In this document: positions 1 to 11,900 of the stretch, one piece after another
How positions within the stretch are numbered: the first letter of the stretch is position 1
How the letters are laid out: every line of letters begins with the position of its first letter
Assembly: GCA_028641055.1 (NCBI GenBank)
Contig: CM054057.1
Span: forward strand, 579,763,474 to 579,827,473
DNA from: Alopecurus myosuroides
Lineage: Eukaryota > Streptophyta > Magnoliopsida > Poales > Poaceae
DNA length: 64,000 nt
Direction of reading: 5' to 3'
Notes under the pieces: generated by a model
What the model was told of the DNA's origin: nothing
Database searches by the model: none
The model's input: only the letters and a program-made list of their open reading frames with translations
Translations under genes and position numbers: made by a program

Positions 1-587
1 GGTGAGGGCCCGGTGCAGCCCGTCGGTTTGTTTTTTTCTTCGCGGGCCCAGGCTGTCATAGTTTACGCGTTCAGTGCCGCTGTAAATTTTCCCTGCAGCG
101 AGTGGGGATTTCTTCTGGTTTTCTTCGTCATCCGGCGAGGTGCCAGTTAGATCTGCTTGTTCTTCTTCGGACTCGGTGATTGACCCGGTGATTGACCGGT
201 GCCGCTGGTGCCGTGGCCGTGGTCGTTGGCCCGTTTGTTACCGCCTGAGTGACGGGGAGGGCCTGGTTTACGGCGGGTCGGCTCCTCATTGTTGCGCACT
301 ATCGCGTGTGGGTTTGAGATGCGTTTTTTTCCTCTTTGCTCATACGTGCTGGCGTATTTTCTTCGAGCCGTCTAATATTTTTTCAGCCATCGTCATCCTT
401 TTCCTCTCGAGATTTGTGGTCGCCGTCCATCGATCCGCAGACCCATCAGGCTTCTTCAAGCTAGCGACGACCTACGGTGTGACCTCCATTTAGTTCGTCC
501 TCGACCGTCCGCCCGCCGGGACGGTAGGAGAGCCCGGCAAGGCTGAGAGCGCTCGGCGCGGCTCTTTCTCTACCACAGGCCCAAGAT
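1..587 (+). other. Possible host gene leader ending in a split start codon
   Basis: This GC-moderate, pyrimidine-rich stretch differs from the transposon sequence around it. At 585-587 an ATG in the context CCCAAGATG is followed at once by a consensus splice donor GTAAGT (588-593). An ATG sitting exactly at a donor is common in plant housekeeping genes such as those for ribosomal proteins. The T-rich sequence after it reads like a leader intron. No downstream exon can be found because CACTA-A begins at 1906. The 117-codon open frame at 140-493 shows nothing recognisable. The call is inference from splice-site context only. Confidence 0.25.
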
Positions 588-1905
588 GGTAAGTACGGAT
601 CTGGCAGGGCGCCACACGGGATTCGTACGGCAGCTCGCTGCCTCCATCTGGACGTGGTGGGGATAAGTGAGAGTTCCATATGTGTTTCTTTGTTTGATTT
701 TTTTTCTCAGTTCAAATTGTTGGGTACCTGATTTTCGTTGCTGAATTTTCTTACCGGTGTCAGGTTTGGTTTCTGACAAAAAAAAATCAAGATTTTTGTG
801 ATCCGGAAATACTTGCGTATATTGATAAAGCTTTTTTGATGAGGGTGTATACAGATGAAGTTTCCATGGGCCAAAGATCCATTAATCTACAGTACGCCTT
901 TGTTTTGCAAGGACGTACTGCTTTGTTATGCACTAGCTTTTAGTACTACTAGAAAATAATTAGTAAGACAAAGGGCTGCGGCGATATGCATAGAGGATAA
1001 GGTAATCAGCTATTTGAGAATTTAGCTCTGACAACGCAATGTTATTTGTAAGAGTGGTGTAAGCATAAAATCTCTATTGTACTCTGATTTTGATCAATTT
1101 TTACGCTATTTACCACGACAGATAATAAGTTCTTATCCATTTAAATCTATCAAAACACTCATCTGCTCCTTGGCAAGCAAAAAATTTGGATTGTCACCTT
1201 CAATCAACCTCGATTCAACTAAAATAGCATATTAATGAATGTTCTTTTAGTCATAATCTTTGTCCGTAAATTTGAATCATATAATTATATTAAAGAGTAT
1301 TTGAGCTCTGGTAATTCTGCAAATGACACAAGGAGAAATGTGTTCAAGCTGTTAGACTAGGTAAAAATCATCCTTTTGCAGATGACACACAACAACAAAA
1401 TAGCCTTTTATTCCATACGTTTATCCAATGTTTATCTAATTCAGGCTGCATATGTAATATGAATCATTGTCTATAATTAATATCGGAAAGACTTTGCAGC
1501 TGTAGGAGTACAACAAGCATCTCGATGAGCATAGAGAAAAACTAAATGCTTCGGTTAGTGCTTGCTGAGATGCTTTTCTGAGTGCTTCTCCATCCTGACA
1601 GAATTTGATCCTCTATCGAATCAAATGGAAGCTATATTAGAGTAGGGATATCTGGTATGAATTGCAGTTCACTTTTGCATTACTTGATGTTGCTATTTTA
1701 TGACTCGAGGGAACTTGATCCATGATCTTCTTATATTTTCAATTCAATTTTACAATGATCTATGTCCTTATTTTATAACCTGAGATAGCTTATCTGTGAT
1801 TCTTCTTATCCTTGAGGTATAGGTATGATCGAATATATCATTTGTGCTGCTGCATATTATCATCTTACTAAGAGAAAATTGACATGTTACATATTTTGAT
1901 GGTCA
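588..1905. other. AT-rich, intron-like or intergenic left flank
   Basis: I see no coding segment, repeat unit or transposon terminus here. The first 200 bases are T-rich as in a plant intron, and the rest is unremarkable AT-rich DNA. It ends in TCA directly before the CACTA-A terminus. Confidence 0.4.
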
Positions 1906-1974
1906 CACTGGTAGAAAATAGGCCTTCCATACGCCCCCATTAGTCCCCAAAATAATCGAACCGCGACCAAAGGG

Positions 1975-2169
1975 GTCTTTAGTCGCGGTTCGGGAGGAGA
2001 CCCGCGACCAACTATCTGGGCCCAGCGCGCTAGGTCGACAGCTGGCGGACGGGAGGGGCTTTAGTCCCGGTTTGCCAGGCCAACCGGGACTAAAGGTCCT
2101 CAGGCTGGCCCGAAGGCCTTTAGTCGCGGTTGGCCAGGCCAACCGGGACTAAAGGACCATCCCTATATA
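1975..2169 (+). promoter_or_regulatory. 5' subterminal repeats and TATA box of the CACTA-A TNP2 gene
   Basis: Direct and inverted copies of TTTAGTCGCGGTT and CCAACCGGGACTAAAGG stand just upstream of CTATATAGG (TATA at 2164-2169). In En/Spm, TNPA binds subterminal motifs of this kind and controls both excision and the element promoter. The same repeat-then-TATA layout recurs at 7103, 16763, 20206 (minus), 23995 (minus) and 33158. Confidence 0.6.
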
Positions 2170-2465
2170 GGACTCAGCTCACTTCCCTTAGCCATATTTG
2201 TTGTCACTTCTATTCACAATATTCACAAGGGGGTGGTGGGTTTGCTTTTGGTTCCTCCTATGCACACAAGGTGTTCGATGAAATGCCCGAGAGCATGAAA
2301 CAAACATGATATGAAGTGTCCGAGCCACACTTGAGCTTTCTCATTTATTTTTCCTCCGCGATCGCGGTTAGCAATTTGAACATTTCATGATTTGTATTAT
2401 TTCTAGCTAGTTAGTTTAACAAATGCATGATGGTTAATTATATACTTTATATAATAATAATGCAG

Positions 2466-5400
2466 ATGAATCGGCAAGATGTACGGTAAGCGACTCTCCG
2501 GCGAGTTCACTACGGGTTTGAAAGATTTCCTCGCAGTGGCAAATGCGAACAAGCAGCGAGGTTTTATTATCTGTCCATGTGCTTTCTGTAAGAATCAGAA
2601 GGGTTACTCCTCCTCAAGTGACGTTCATATGCACCTGCTTCGGCACGGTTTCATGCCAAGCTATAATTGTTGGACCAAGCATGGAGAAAGAGGGGTTAGA
2701 ATGGAAAAAGATGAAGAAGGGGATGATATCGATGACAACTATCATGAGGCTTTCGGTGATACTTTCATGGAGGATGATGCTGAAGGTGGGGAAGGGTTAG
2801 GTGAAGGTGAAGAAGAGGCACATGATGAGCCCGCTGATGTTCTTGGTCGGACCATTGCTGATGCACGGAGACGCTGCGAAACTGACAAGGAGTGGGAAAT
2901 TTTGGATCGCATGTTAGAGGATCACACGAAGTCGTTGTACCCAGGATGCGACAATAGTCTGAAAAAGCTGGGCTGCACACTGAATTTGCTAAAATGGAAG
3001 GCACGGGAAGGTGTAGCTGACTCATCATTTGAAAATTTGCTGAAAATGTTGAAGAATATGTTTCCGAAGAATAACGAGTTGCCCGCCAGTACGTACGAAG
3101 CAAAGAAGGTTGTCTGCCCTCTTGGTTTAGAGGTTCTGAAGATACATGCATGCATTAACGACTGCATCCTCTACCGCGGTGAATACGAGAATTTGAATGA
3201 ATGTCCTGTATGCACTGCATTGTGTTATAAGATCAGAGGCGATGACCCTGGTGACGATGTTGAGGGCAAGAAACCCAGGAAGAGGCTTCCCTCCAAGGTG
3301 ATGTGGTATGCTCCTATAATATCACGGTTGAAACGTCTGTTTAGGAACAAAGAGCATGCCAAGTTGTTGCGATGGCACAAAGAGGACCGTAAGTCCGATG
3401 GGGAGTTGAGACAACCCGCTGATGGAACACAATGGAGAAAGATCGACAGAGAGTTCAAATATTTTGCAGCTGACGCAAGGAACATAAGATTTAGTCTAAG
3501 TACTGATGGCATGAATCCTTTTGGCGAGCAGAGCTCCAGCCATAGCACCTGGCCCGTGACTCTATGCATCTACAACCTTCCTCCTTGGTTGTGCATGAAG
3601 CGGAAGTTCATTATGATGCCAGTGCTCATCCAAGGTCCGAAGCAACCCGGCAACGACATCGATGTGTACCTAAGGCCATTAGTTGATGAACTTTTACAGT
3701 TGTGGGGCAGACCTGGTGTACGTGTGTGGGATGAGCACAAAGAAGAGGAATTTGACCTACGAGCGTTGCTTTTGGTAACCATCAACGATTGGCCTGCTCT
3801 CAGTAACCTTTCGGGACAGACAAATAAGGGATACAAAGCATGCACGCACTGCTTACATGAGACTGAAAGTGTATATTTGGATAATTGTAAGAAGAACGTG
3901 TACCTGGGTCATCGTCGATTTCTTCCCCGAAATCATAAGTAAGAAAGAAAGGCAAGCATTTCAACGGCAAGGCAGATCACCGGCCGAAACCTGCGGAACG
4001 TACTGGTGCTGAGATATTTGATATGGTCAAGGATTTGAAAGTCATCTTTGGAAAGGGTCCTGGCGGACAATCAGTTCCGCTGAGAGTTGACGGGCACGCA
4101 CCCATGTGGAAGAAGAAATCTATATTTTGGGAGCTACAATATTGGAAAGTCCTAGATGTCCGCTCTGCAATCGACGTGATGCATGTTACGAAGAATATTT
4201 GCGTGAACCTGCTAAGCTTCTTGGGCGTGTATGAGAAGACAAATGATACAAAGGAAGCACGACAGGACCAGCAACTTTTGAAAGACCCAGATGACCGGCA
4301 TCCGGAATGGTTTCAAGGTCATGCCAGCTACGCTCTTACCAAAGAATAGAAGGTCATTTTTTTGAATGTCTGAGCAGTATGAAGGTCCCGTCTGGCTTCT
4401 CGTCGAATATAAAGGGAATAATAAACATGGCGGACAAAAAGTTCCAAAACCTGAAGTCTCACGACTGCCACGTGATTATGACGCAATTGCTTCCGATTGC
4501 TTTGAGGGGGCTCCTACCGGAAAATGTTCGAGTAGCCATTGTGAAGCTATGTGCATTCCTCAATGCAATCTCTCAGAAGGTAATCAGTCCAGAAGATCTA
4601 CCACGGTTACAGAACGATGTGGTCCAATCTCTTGTCAGTTTCGAGTTCGTGTTCCCACCATCCTTCTTCAATATTATGACGCACCTCCTGCTCCACCTAG
4701 TCGAAGAGATTTCCATTCTCGGTCATGTATTTCTACACAATATGTTCCCCTTTGAGAGGTTCATGGGAGCATTAAAGAAATATGTTCGTAACCGTGTTAG
4801 GCCAGAAGGAAGCATCGTCAAGGGCTATGGAAATGAGGAGGTAATTGAGTTATGTATTGACTATGTTCCTGACCTTAAGCCGATTGGTATTCCTCAATCG
4901 CGGCTTGAGGGGAGACTAAGTGGAAAAGGCACGATCGGAAGGAAATCAACGATATGTATGGACGGTCATTCTATGACTGAAGCACACCACACAATTCTGC
5001 AAAATTCCAGCTTGGTGGCTCCGTACTTTGAGCAACACAAGAACATTTTACGCTCAGACAACCCGGGGAAGCCTGAATCCTGGATTAGAAAGGCCCACAT
5101 GGAGACTTTCGGCAGTTGGTTGCGAAAACATTTAATGAATGACAATGATGTTGGAGATCAGCTGTACATGTTGGCCAAGACACCATCTTCGACTATAACG
5201 ACTTTCCAAGGGTACGAGATAAATGGGAATACATTTTACACGATCTCCCAAGATAAAAAGAGCACCAACCAAAACAGTGGTGTCCGCTTTGATGCAGCAA
5301 CCGAAAATGGGCAAAAGGTCACATATTATGGTTACATAGAGGAGATATGGGAACTTGACTATGGACCCTCCTTTAAGGTCCCTTTGTTCCGGTGCAAATG

Positions 5401-5797
5401 GTTTAAGCTAACAGGAGGTGGGGTAAAGGTGGACGAGCAAGACGGAATGACAATGGTGGATTTCAACAATCTTAGTTACCTTGACGAACCATTCGTCCTA
5501 GCCAAAGATGTCGCTCAGGTTTTCTATTTGAAGGACATGAGTATCAAACCGAGGAAACGGAAAGATAAGAAAACGATCAGTACATCATGCGATGATCCAA
5601 AGCGCCACATTGTTCTTTCAGGGAAAAGAAACATCGTGGGAGTGGAGGACAAGACAGACATGTCAGAAGATTATAATATGTTTGGTGAAATTCCGCCCTT
5701 CAAAGTGAACACTGACCCAAGCATTAAGTTAAATGATGAGGATGCTCCATGGATACAACACAATCGTAAGCAAGCAGGGACACAAGGGAAGAATTGA
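2466..5797 (+). pseudogene. TNP2-type CACTA transposase (ORF1) of CACTA-A, broken
   Basis: TNP2 is the DDE transposase of CACTA elements. The order is complete: an N-terminal transposase-associated domain with the Cys motif CPCAFCKN and CWTKHGERG (2479-2700), the Transposase_21 core with STDGMNPF and TINDWPAL (about 3480-3830), then DUF4218 (NMFPFERFMGALKKYV, 4740-4790) and DUF4216 (YYGYIEEIWELDYG, 5325-5370). An exon begins after an acceptor ending at 2465. Its ATG at 2466 (MNRQ) is out of frame with the ATG at 2479 because about two bases of the usual Trp codon are missing. Further lesions are a frameshift near 3938 giving TAA at 3940, TAG at 4347-4349 in place of a Glu codon, and another frameshift near 4360. 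The last frame runs open for almost 500 codons. It cannot make a full transposase. Confidence 0.85.
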
Positions 5798-6095
5798 TGT
5801 GTAATAATTTATTGTACCAAACTTTGTTGAATGGATCATGTGAATTATATTATCTCTGATGTGTTTTGGGGCTTCCTTGGGCTCACCCTAGCATGATGTA
5901 TCAAACCTTAAAGGGGGGGTGTAGTTAAATGTCTCAAAACCTTGTGAGAGAAGAAGACTAATGAAATGGCTCAAATAAAACCAAGGGTTAAAAAGGACAT
6001 GATGCATTCATAAGGACTGGAAAACAGACGCGCTAGCGCGCCGCAGTGTCGCCGGAATACAAATTCTATTGTTAAAAACAGAAAACAGACGAACA
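5798..6095. other. Non-coding spacer after TNP2
   Basis: Presumed 3' flank of TNP2 (stop at 5797), running to the tail of the minus-strand AP2 pseudogene. It contains a run of seven G and a 12-bp palindrome CGCGCTAGCGCG near 6030. No gene seen. Confidence 0.4.
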
Positions 6096-6746
6096 CTACT
6101 CCTCGTCGTCGTCGTCGGGGAACTCGTCGGTGACCTCCTTCGGGTCATCGTTGTCGTCGAACTCGTCGGTGACCTCCTCGTCGTCGTCGGAGGTGCATGA
6201 TGGTATGTCCGAGATAGGCCCCCACCTCGGATCGTCGGAGGCCCAGACTTCGCCGGCGTGGTCGGCCCGACGAAGCTCTTGCAGCGCCTTCGTCCTCGCC
6301 TCCCGAGCGGCATCTAACGCGAGGTGGCGTTCGAGGCGGCGCTCCGCCCGCTCAGCCGCGCGGGTCTGCCAGAGCTCCTCGTCGGCGCTCTCCTCCCCCG
6401 GGTTGTTCCGGTAATACTCGCGGACGACGCGGTCGTCCCTGGCGTCGACTAGGCCCTGAAACGCGCGGTGGCGGAGGTGGAGGTGGTCGGCGGCAGTGAC
6501 GATCTGCGACTTCGACGCCCTGGCCTCCGCTTCCCAGGTGGTGTGGCAGTCATTGAAGTTCATCAGCGACCGCGGGCGGTTGAGGCGCCAGGCCGCCGCG
6601 TCCCAGGCGCGGGCGGCCTCCGCCACCGTCGCAAAGGAGCCGAGGGGGATGCGGTCGTCCCCTCAGCGGATATCTGCGTTGAACATTCCGTTCTGTCGTG
6701 CTCGGACGCCGCGGAAGCCGGTGGTGTTGTTCCTCCTCGGAGGCAT
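6096..6746 (-). pseudogene. AP2/ERF-domain gene carried by CACTA-A, with in-frame stop
   Basis: The minus frame from ATG at 6746-6744 encodes an AP2/ERF DNA-binding domain near its N-terminus. TTGFRGVRAR (YRG element) is followed by a short basic stretch, then GSFATVAEAARAWDAAAWRL (RAYD-like element) and LMNFND. Codon 28 is TGA (6665-6663), inside the domain, and the same frame then runs open to 6096, for 216 codons in all apart from that one stop. The C-terminus is very acidic, with VTDEF twice and a run of Asp and Glu. A TATA box lies about 50 bases upstream. AP2/ERF proteins are plant transcription factors; this reads as a transduplicated or element-domesticated copy. It is silenced as a full protein unless translation restarts downstream, which would lack the YRG half. 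Confidence 0.75.
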
Positions 6747-6794
6747 GGTGTCAGCGCGACGGTGCGTGGAGAGGAGTGGGCGCGTGGAGAGCAG

Positions 6795-6870
6795 TTTATA
6801 CCGCACCCTCCTGGCCACGCGTCACAACTCCCGCGCCACGCGTCACAACTACCCACTCCGGGCTTAAAGT
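6795..6870 (-). promoter_or_regulatory. Promoter of the AP2 pseudogene
   Basis: TATAAA on the minus strand (6800-6795) lies about 50 bases before the ATG. Upstream there are two direct copies of ACGCGTCACAACT (near 6817 and 6838). Confidence 0.45.
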
Positions 6871-6893
6871 GAACACTGACCCAAGCATTAAGT

Positions 6894-7102
6894 GAACACC
6901 ACTGTTTTGATCCAACGGTTAAGAAACACCTTGATCGAACGGCTCACAACCGTCGAAAGAAAAACACCGTAGCCATGATCGAACGACTCACAACAGCTCG
7001 AAAGAAACACACCCCTGATCCAACGACTCACAAGCGCTTGAAAGAAACACACGATCCGTGTGATTCTTTCTGATTGGTCCAAACGAAACCCTAACCATTT
7101 TG
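6894..7102. repeat. Degenerate short repeats GATCCAACGACTCACAA
   Basis: Four imperfect copies of a unit of about 45 bases (GATC[CG]AACG[AG]CTCACAA...GAAAGAAACAC) fill this spacer. No coding potential is seen. It leads into the promoter module of the accessory ORF. Confidence 0.45.
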
Positions 7103-7225
7103 TCCCGGTTGGTAAAACAGGCCGGGACTAAAGGGACGATCCGTTTCCCAAACCCGAACCATTTCGTCCCGGTTGGTAAAACAGGCCGGGACTAAAGGGA
7201 TCTGTTTTCTTCTCACTATATATAT
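7103..7225 (+). promoter_or_regulatory. Promoter module of the CACTA-A accessory ORF
   Basis: Two copies of TTTCGTCCCGGTTGGTAAAA, each followed by GGCCGGGACTAAAGGGA, are followed by TATATATAT at 7217-7225. The ATG comes 53 bases later at 7278. The repeats are of the subterminal type but lie far inside the element. Confidence 0.5.
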
Positions 7226-7341
7226 GTATGCATTGCCACACCATTGGCATAAACACATATAAGCTCACCACTCTCTCATGACTTCTACCGTACCCACTCT
7301 AACCTTCATCCAGGCGGAGGCACTTTCTGCCTCGAACTACC

Positions 7342-8987
7342 TGAAGGGGAACGTAGCATAGAAAACAAAAATTTTCCTACGCGAGAGATACCCGAAAGGC
7401 CAAGATCTAATCTATGAGACGAAGTGCAACGGGCAACAAGAGGGTTAAGGAGAACACATACCCTCGAAGACTCAAAGTGGTACGAGATCAAATTTCGTTG
7501 TTGGCGTAGTCGTACTCACACCGATCCCGATAGCGAGAAGATGGCACCGCAATCCGGCGGTGCATCCGTGATCGGTCACACGTACGGTTGATGACGACCT
7601 CCGTTCCCTCGTTCCAGCGGGGCGCGGAAGTAGAGGATCCCTCGGAACTCCAGCAGCACGACGACGTGGTGGTGGTGAAGAATCCCACGGTCAGGGCTTC
7701 GCCAAGCCGGAGACCATGAAATGGAGCAGCGGGGGGAGGGAAAGGGAAGTGGCCAAGTGTGTGGAGGAGGGAGAGCTCTCACCCTCCTTTTATAGGAGAG
7801 GGGGAGGCAGCCCAAGGGGGGTGCGGCCAGCCCCATGGTGTGCCCCCACCTCTTCCCTCATGATGTGAGTGGACACTCCACTCACCCACTCATTTTCCTT
7901 TAAACCCCACTTAGAAAATCCAAGAGTTTTTCTTTAATAAATCAATAAAACATTTTTATTTCTTTATTTCAGCATTTGTTAATTCTATTAACGAACATTT
8001 GCATAAAGCACCTCGAATCATTTGTTAATTCTATTAACAACCATTCGACGAAAAACCCCTTGAACTATTTCAATTTTCCCCGAAACAATTTCGGTGCTCT
8101 CCAAAATATTCTTCGATATTCCGTATCCTCTCAAACGCGTCATCGAACCTTAAGTGTGTCACCCTACGGTTCGCGAATAAGATAGACATGATCGAGACTC
8201 CTCTCCGATCAATAATCAACAGCGGGATCTGGAGATCCGTGATGACTCCTATATATTCAACGATGACTCTCGTGATCGTGTGAACCAACAACACCGTGAA
8301 CTATTCCCTTTGTCTCGCGATATTTTACTTGTCCGAGATTCGATCATTGGTATCAACCATACCTTGTTCAATCTCGTTACCGACAAGTACTCTTTTCTCG
8401 TTCCCGTGATATAACATCCTTTGTGATCATATCACGTGCTTGCAAGCGGTTTCGATGTGATATCACCGAGAGGGCCCAGAGTATATCTCTCCGTCATTTG
8501 GATGGACAAATCCCACTCTTGATCCATGATCCTCAACTAATACTTTCCGAATACTTAACGACACCTTTATAGGCACCCTGTTACGGTGTGACTTTTGATG
8601 CCATCAAAGCACTCTTCCGGTATCAGTGATTGACATGATCTCAAGGTCTAAGGAATAAGTTACTTCGTATGTTTGATATAACAATGTAAACTAAATGACT
8701 TGATCGCATTGCTAATTCTCTTTGGGATGTTCATCACATCATTCTTCTAATGACATGACCCCGTTATTAATAACATCCAATGTTCATGATCAGGAAACCT
8801 TGATCATCTATTAATCAACGAGCTAGTTAAAAGAGAGGCTTTACTAGGAACCATTGTTTGTTTATTAAGCACACATGTATCAACGTTTCCGGTTAATACA
8901 ATTCTAGCATGAGAAATAAACATTCATCATAAACAAGGAATAAGATAATAACCATTTTATTATTGCCTCTCGGGCATATTCCCTTCA
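7342..8987 (-). repeat. 3' LTR of the Copia element
   Basis: 1646 bases, TG...CA termini on both strands, nearly identical to 14095-15740. Confidence 0.9.
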
Positions 8988-11900
8988 GTCTCCCACTTGC
9001 ACTAGAGTCAATAATCTAGTCTGTAAGCACTTAACACATATGGCGTACCAGTGTTATTACCATGCTTCGCATGTGGTAAACATTATCAAAAAGATCTGAA
9101 CCGTTCAGGTCCTATTGTATTTGCATGTTCTTTGCGTCTACACGCATCACTCATTCTCTAATGAGATGGCTTTGCATATATATGGTCAATCGGTGAAACC
9201 TTAATTCCTCGGCTTAAACCATTGTCACTAACATTGTGAAAATGTAGCTTCATAGTGTTTAGCAATCTTGGAAACTCACCAAGTTCCGGTGATACCTTAA
9301 TTCCTTAGCTTAAACTGATGTTACTAACATTGTGAAAATGTAGCTTCATAGTTTCAGCATTCTTGGAATTTCCAAGTTCAATAAAGAACTCCTTGACACA
9401 AAATACGCTTATAATCAGTTGTTAACACAACGATATACTTTAGCCTTTGTTGTAGTATCTGTCACAATATTTTAATTTTGAAACTCTTTCAAATCTAGCA
9501 TGGAACTTTCTTCCATCCTATTGTGCTACCCTTCATCACATATTTTAATTGAGATAAAATTACTTGAATAAATGACAAGACTATTAGTGTAACATATTAC
9601 AACTAATATTTTGTCATTAATATATAGGAAAACATATCCTTAGCATTTCTAAAATGACACAAGGATCTCTCCACTGTTGTCTAATCATCATATGAATTAT
9701 CCTACTATAACATTTTATAGCATAGGACTCATCTGGTTGTGTACATAGCATGGAAACATGACTTAGAAATCTCAATTTCAATGATGCTCATCATGTGTCA
9801 AAACACATGAATCTTGCTCAATTATTTTCCATGTGACAAGAACTCCTTCTTGCCATTTTCATATTGACTTACTTCAATATTTCATCTATGTAATTTGGCT
9901 ACAATCATATCAGGTGCGTCAATCCATCTTTTATAGATATCGATGCCCAATATCTTCTAAGCCTTTCATCAATATGAAATCGAAAATATTAACCGTGTTA
10001 ATTTAAAATACATATTTTCCAATCAACCATATGTCATCTACATAAAGTATTGGAAATATGTCATAGCGCTCCCACTTAATTTCTTGTAACTCTACAAGCA
10101 TCTTTATCATTCATGATGGAATCAAACTCTTTTGATAACTTCATTAAGCTAAAGATTTCAACTTCGCTATGCTTACTTCAACCATTGAAGTGTGCATACC
10201 TTTCTAGCAACCTTTTGAATTTTACAAAACTCTCAGACTGTGTCAAGTACACATCCTTGATCAAACTTCCTCAAGAGGAGAGTTGGTTTTGTTATTCAAC
10301 TGCCATATCATAATATGTAACCTTTTGCTAAAACTATCTGCAAAGACTAAAGCATCACTACGGAAGATTGAAATCTTGTAGTAGTTAACTCTTTGAACTT
10401 CGTCGAAAACAACTTTTCGATAAGTACAATTTTAATAAGATGTAAAATCCATGTCTTTGTCGCTATATAGACCCTTTTGCTATCGCTAGGCATCATGCCT
10501 ATCGAAAGGACTACCAAGTCACATACTTGATATTCATACAAGGATACTATGGCGGATATAATGACTCATAGTCAATTTTACGAAGCCAGGGCCCATCATT
10601 TGCTTCCTTTATAAGGTCCAGGTCCTTTTGTTGTCAAAACAACACTTTACACTTAAACCACAAGTTATAAGTACAAAGTTTTTGGACTTTTCTGGTACAG
10701 TTCGCAAACTCATTTGAAGTACCTACAACATTTGTAGTGTCTTCTACTTAGTCAAAATAGTAAACCCCGGAACAACTTCCAGTGCTGCGCTACTCTTGAC
10801 ATGATAACGAAGATTCTCTAATCTCGTTGAGTTAGTACTGTGCTCCCACTCACTTGTTTCGCAAGAACTACTTTCTCGAGAAATCAACCCTTTCTGACAA
10901 ACAACATTTGTCTTTTGGTTCGGTGATAGGAGAAATACCCAATGTTTTATTTGGGATAACCTTATAAACATATATTTATCCTATTTTGGTTGTAAACATT
11001 TTACACATGCTATGCATACCAAAACTTAAGAAAAATGACAATTCGGGTCATTACCCAAACCATATCTTATATGTTGTCAATTTCAATGGATCATGATGGT
11101 GCTCTTTTCAGTGTAAAAGCGGTTTTCCTTAATGTATAAACTACAAAATTATAATGGCAATTTTATTAATCTTACCATGTCAAACAGGGTTTGATTTTGT
11201 CTTTTGAATGCTCCAATCTAATGTGGGGTATTCGAGAAGTATAAGTTGTAGAACAATTCTGCAACTTCTCAGATGTTTTGCTAAACTTGTAACTCAAACT
11301 TTATCCTTTATGATCCAATCATAAATACTTGATTATCTTGTTACATTGATTTTAACTTCATATTAACAACCTTTTGAACCAATTCAAAATGTCAAACTCT
11401 GTTCCCTTTAAATAGATATACTCACATATCTACTTAAATCATCGACATAATTTTATGAAGGAAAAATTAATCCACCATACATGACTACACATAATGGACT
11501 ATATACATCAATATGTATAATCTCCACTAAATTAGTCGTCCATTCTACTTTGGCCTATGAACGGAATTCTAGTCATCTTTTGGAAGAGGTCTCACAAGCG
11601 TCAATTTATTCAAACAAAATGACTCCGGAAGTCCATCAATATGGAATTCCTTCATGTTTTCCTTTCCGATATGAACTAAAATGGTGGTGCCACAATTTAA
11701 GTGAAACTCTTTTACGTCTTGCAACGTTTAGCATTCAGTCTTATAGATGTTTACTTTACCAACATGATTTATATTAACATATCCATCAATTATGGAATAT
11801 GGTCATTGTTTGAACAATCTCATTTGTTCTCACAAAAGACTAGAACAAAATAACAAATTATTAAGTTCTTCAAATAAATCTTGACTGGTTGGTTCGATAC

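Larger units (their letters stand above)
5702..6893. repeat. 28-bp direct repeat flanking the AP2 cargo block
   Basis: A perfect 28-base sequence from the end of the TNP2 gene (5702-5729, starting AAAGTGAACACTG) recurs at 6866-6893. The block between carries the AP2 pseudogene. The second copy is followed by non-TNP2 sequence, so it looks like filler DNA copied when the block was joined in. Confidence 0.7.

Noticed and set aside
140..493. 117-codon open frame in the left flank
   Set aside because: No recognisable motif, biased composition, and it crosses a region better read as an untranslated leader.
6028..6045. 12-bp palindrome CGCGCTAGCGCG as a regulatory site
   Set aside because: Single occurrence with no gene start nearby; likely chance or part of a 3' region.
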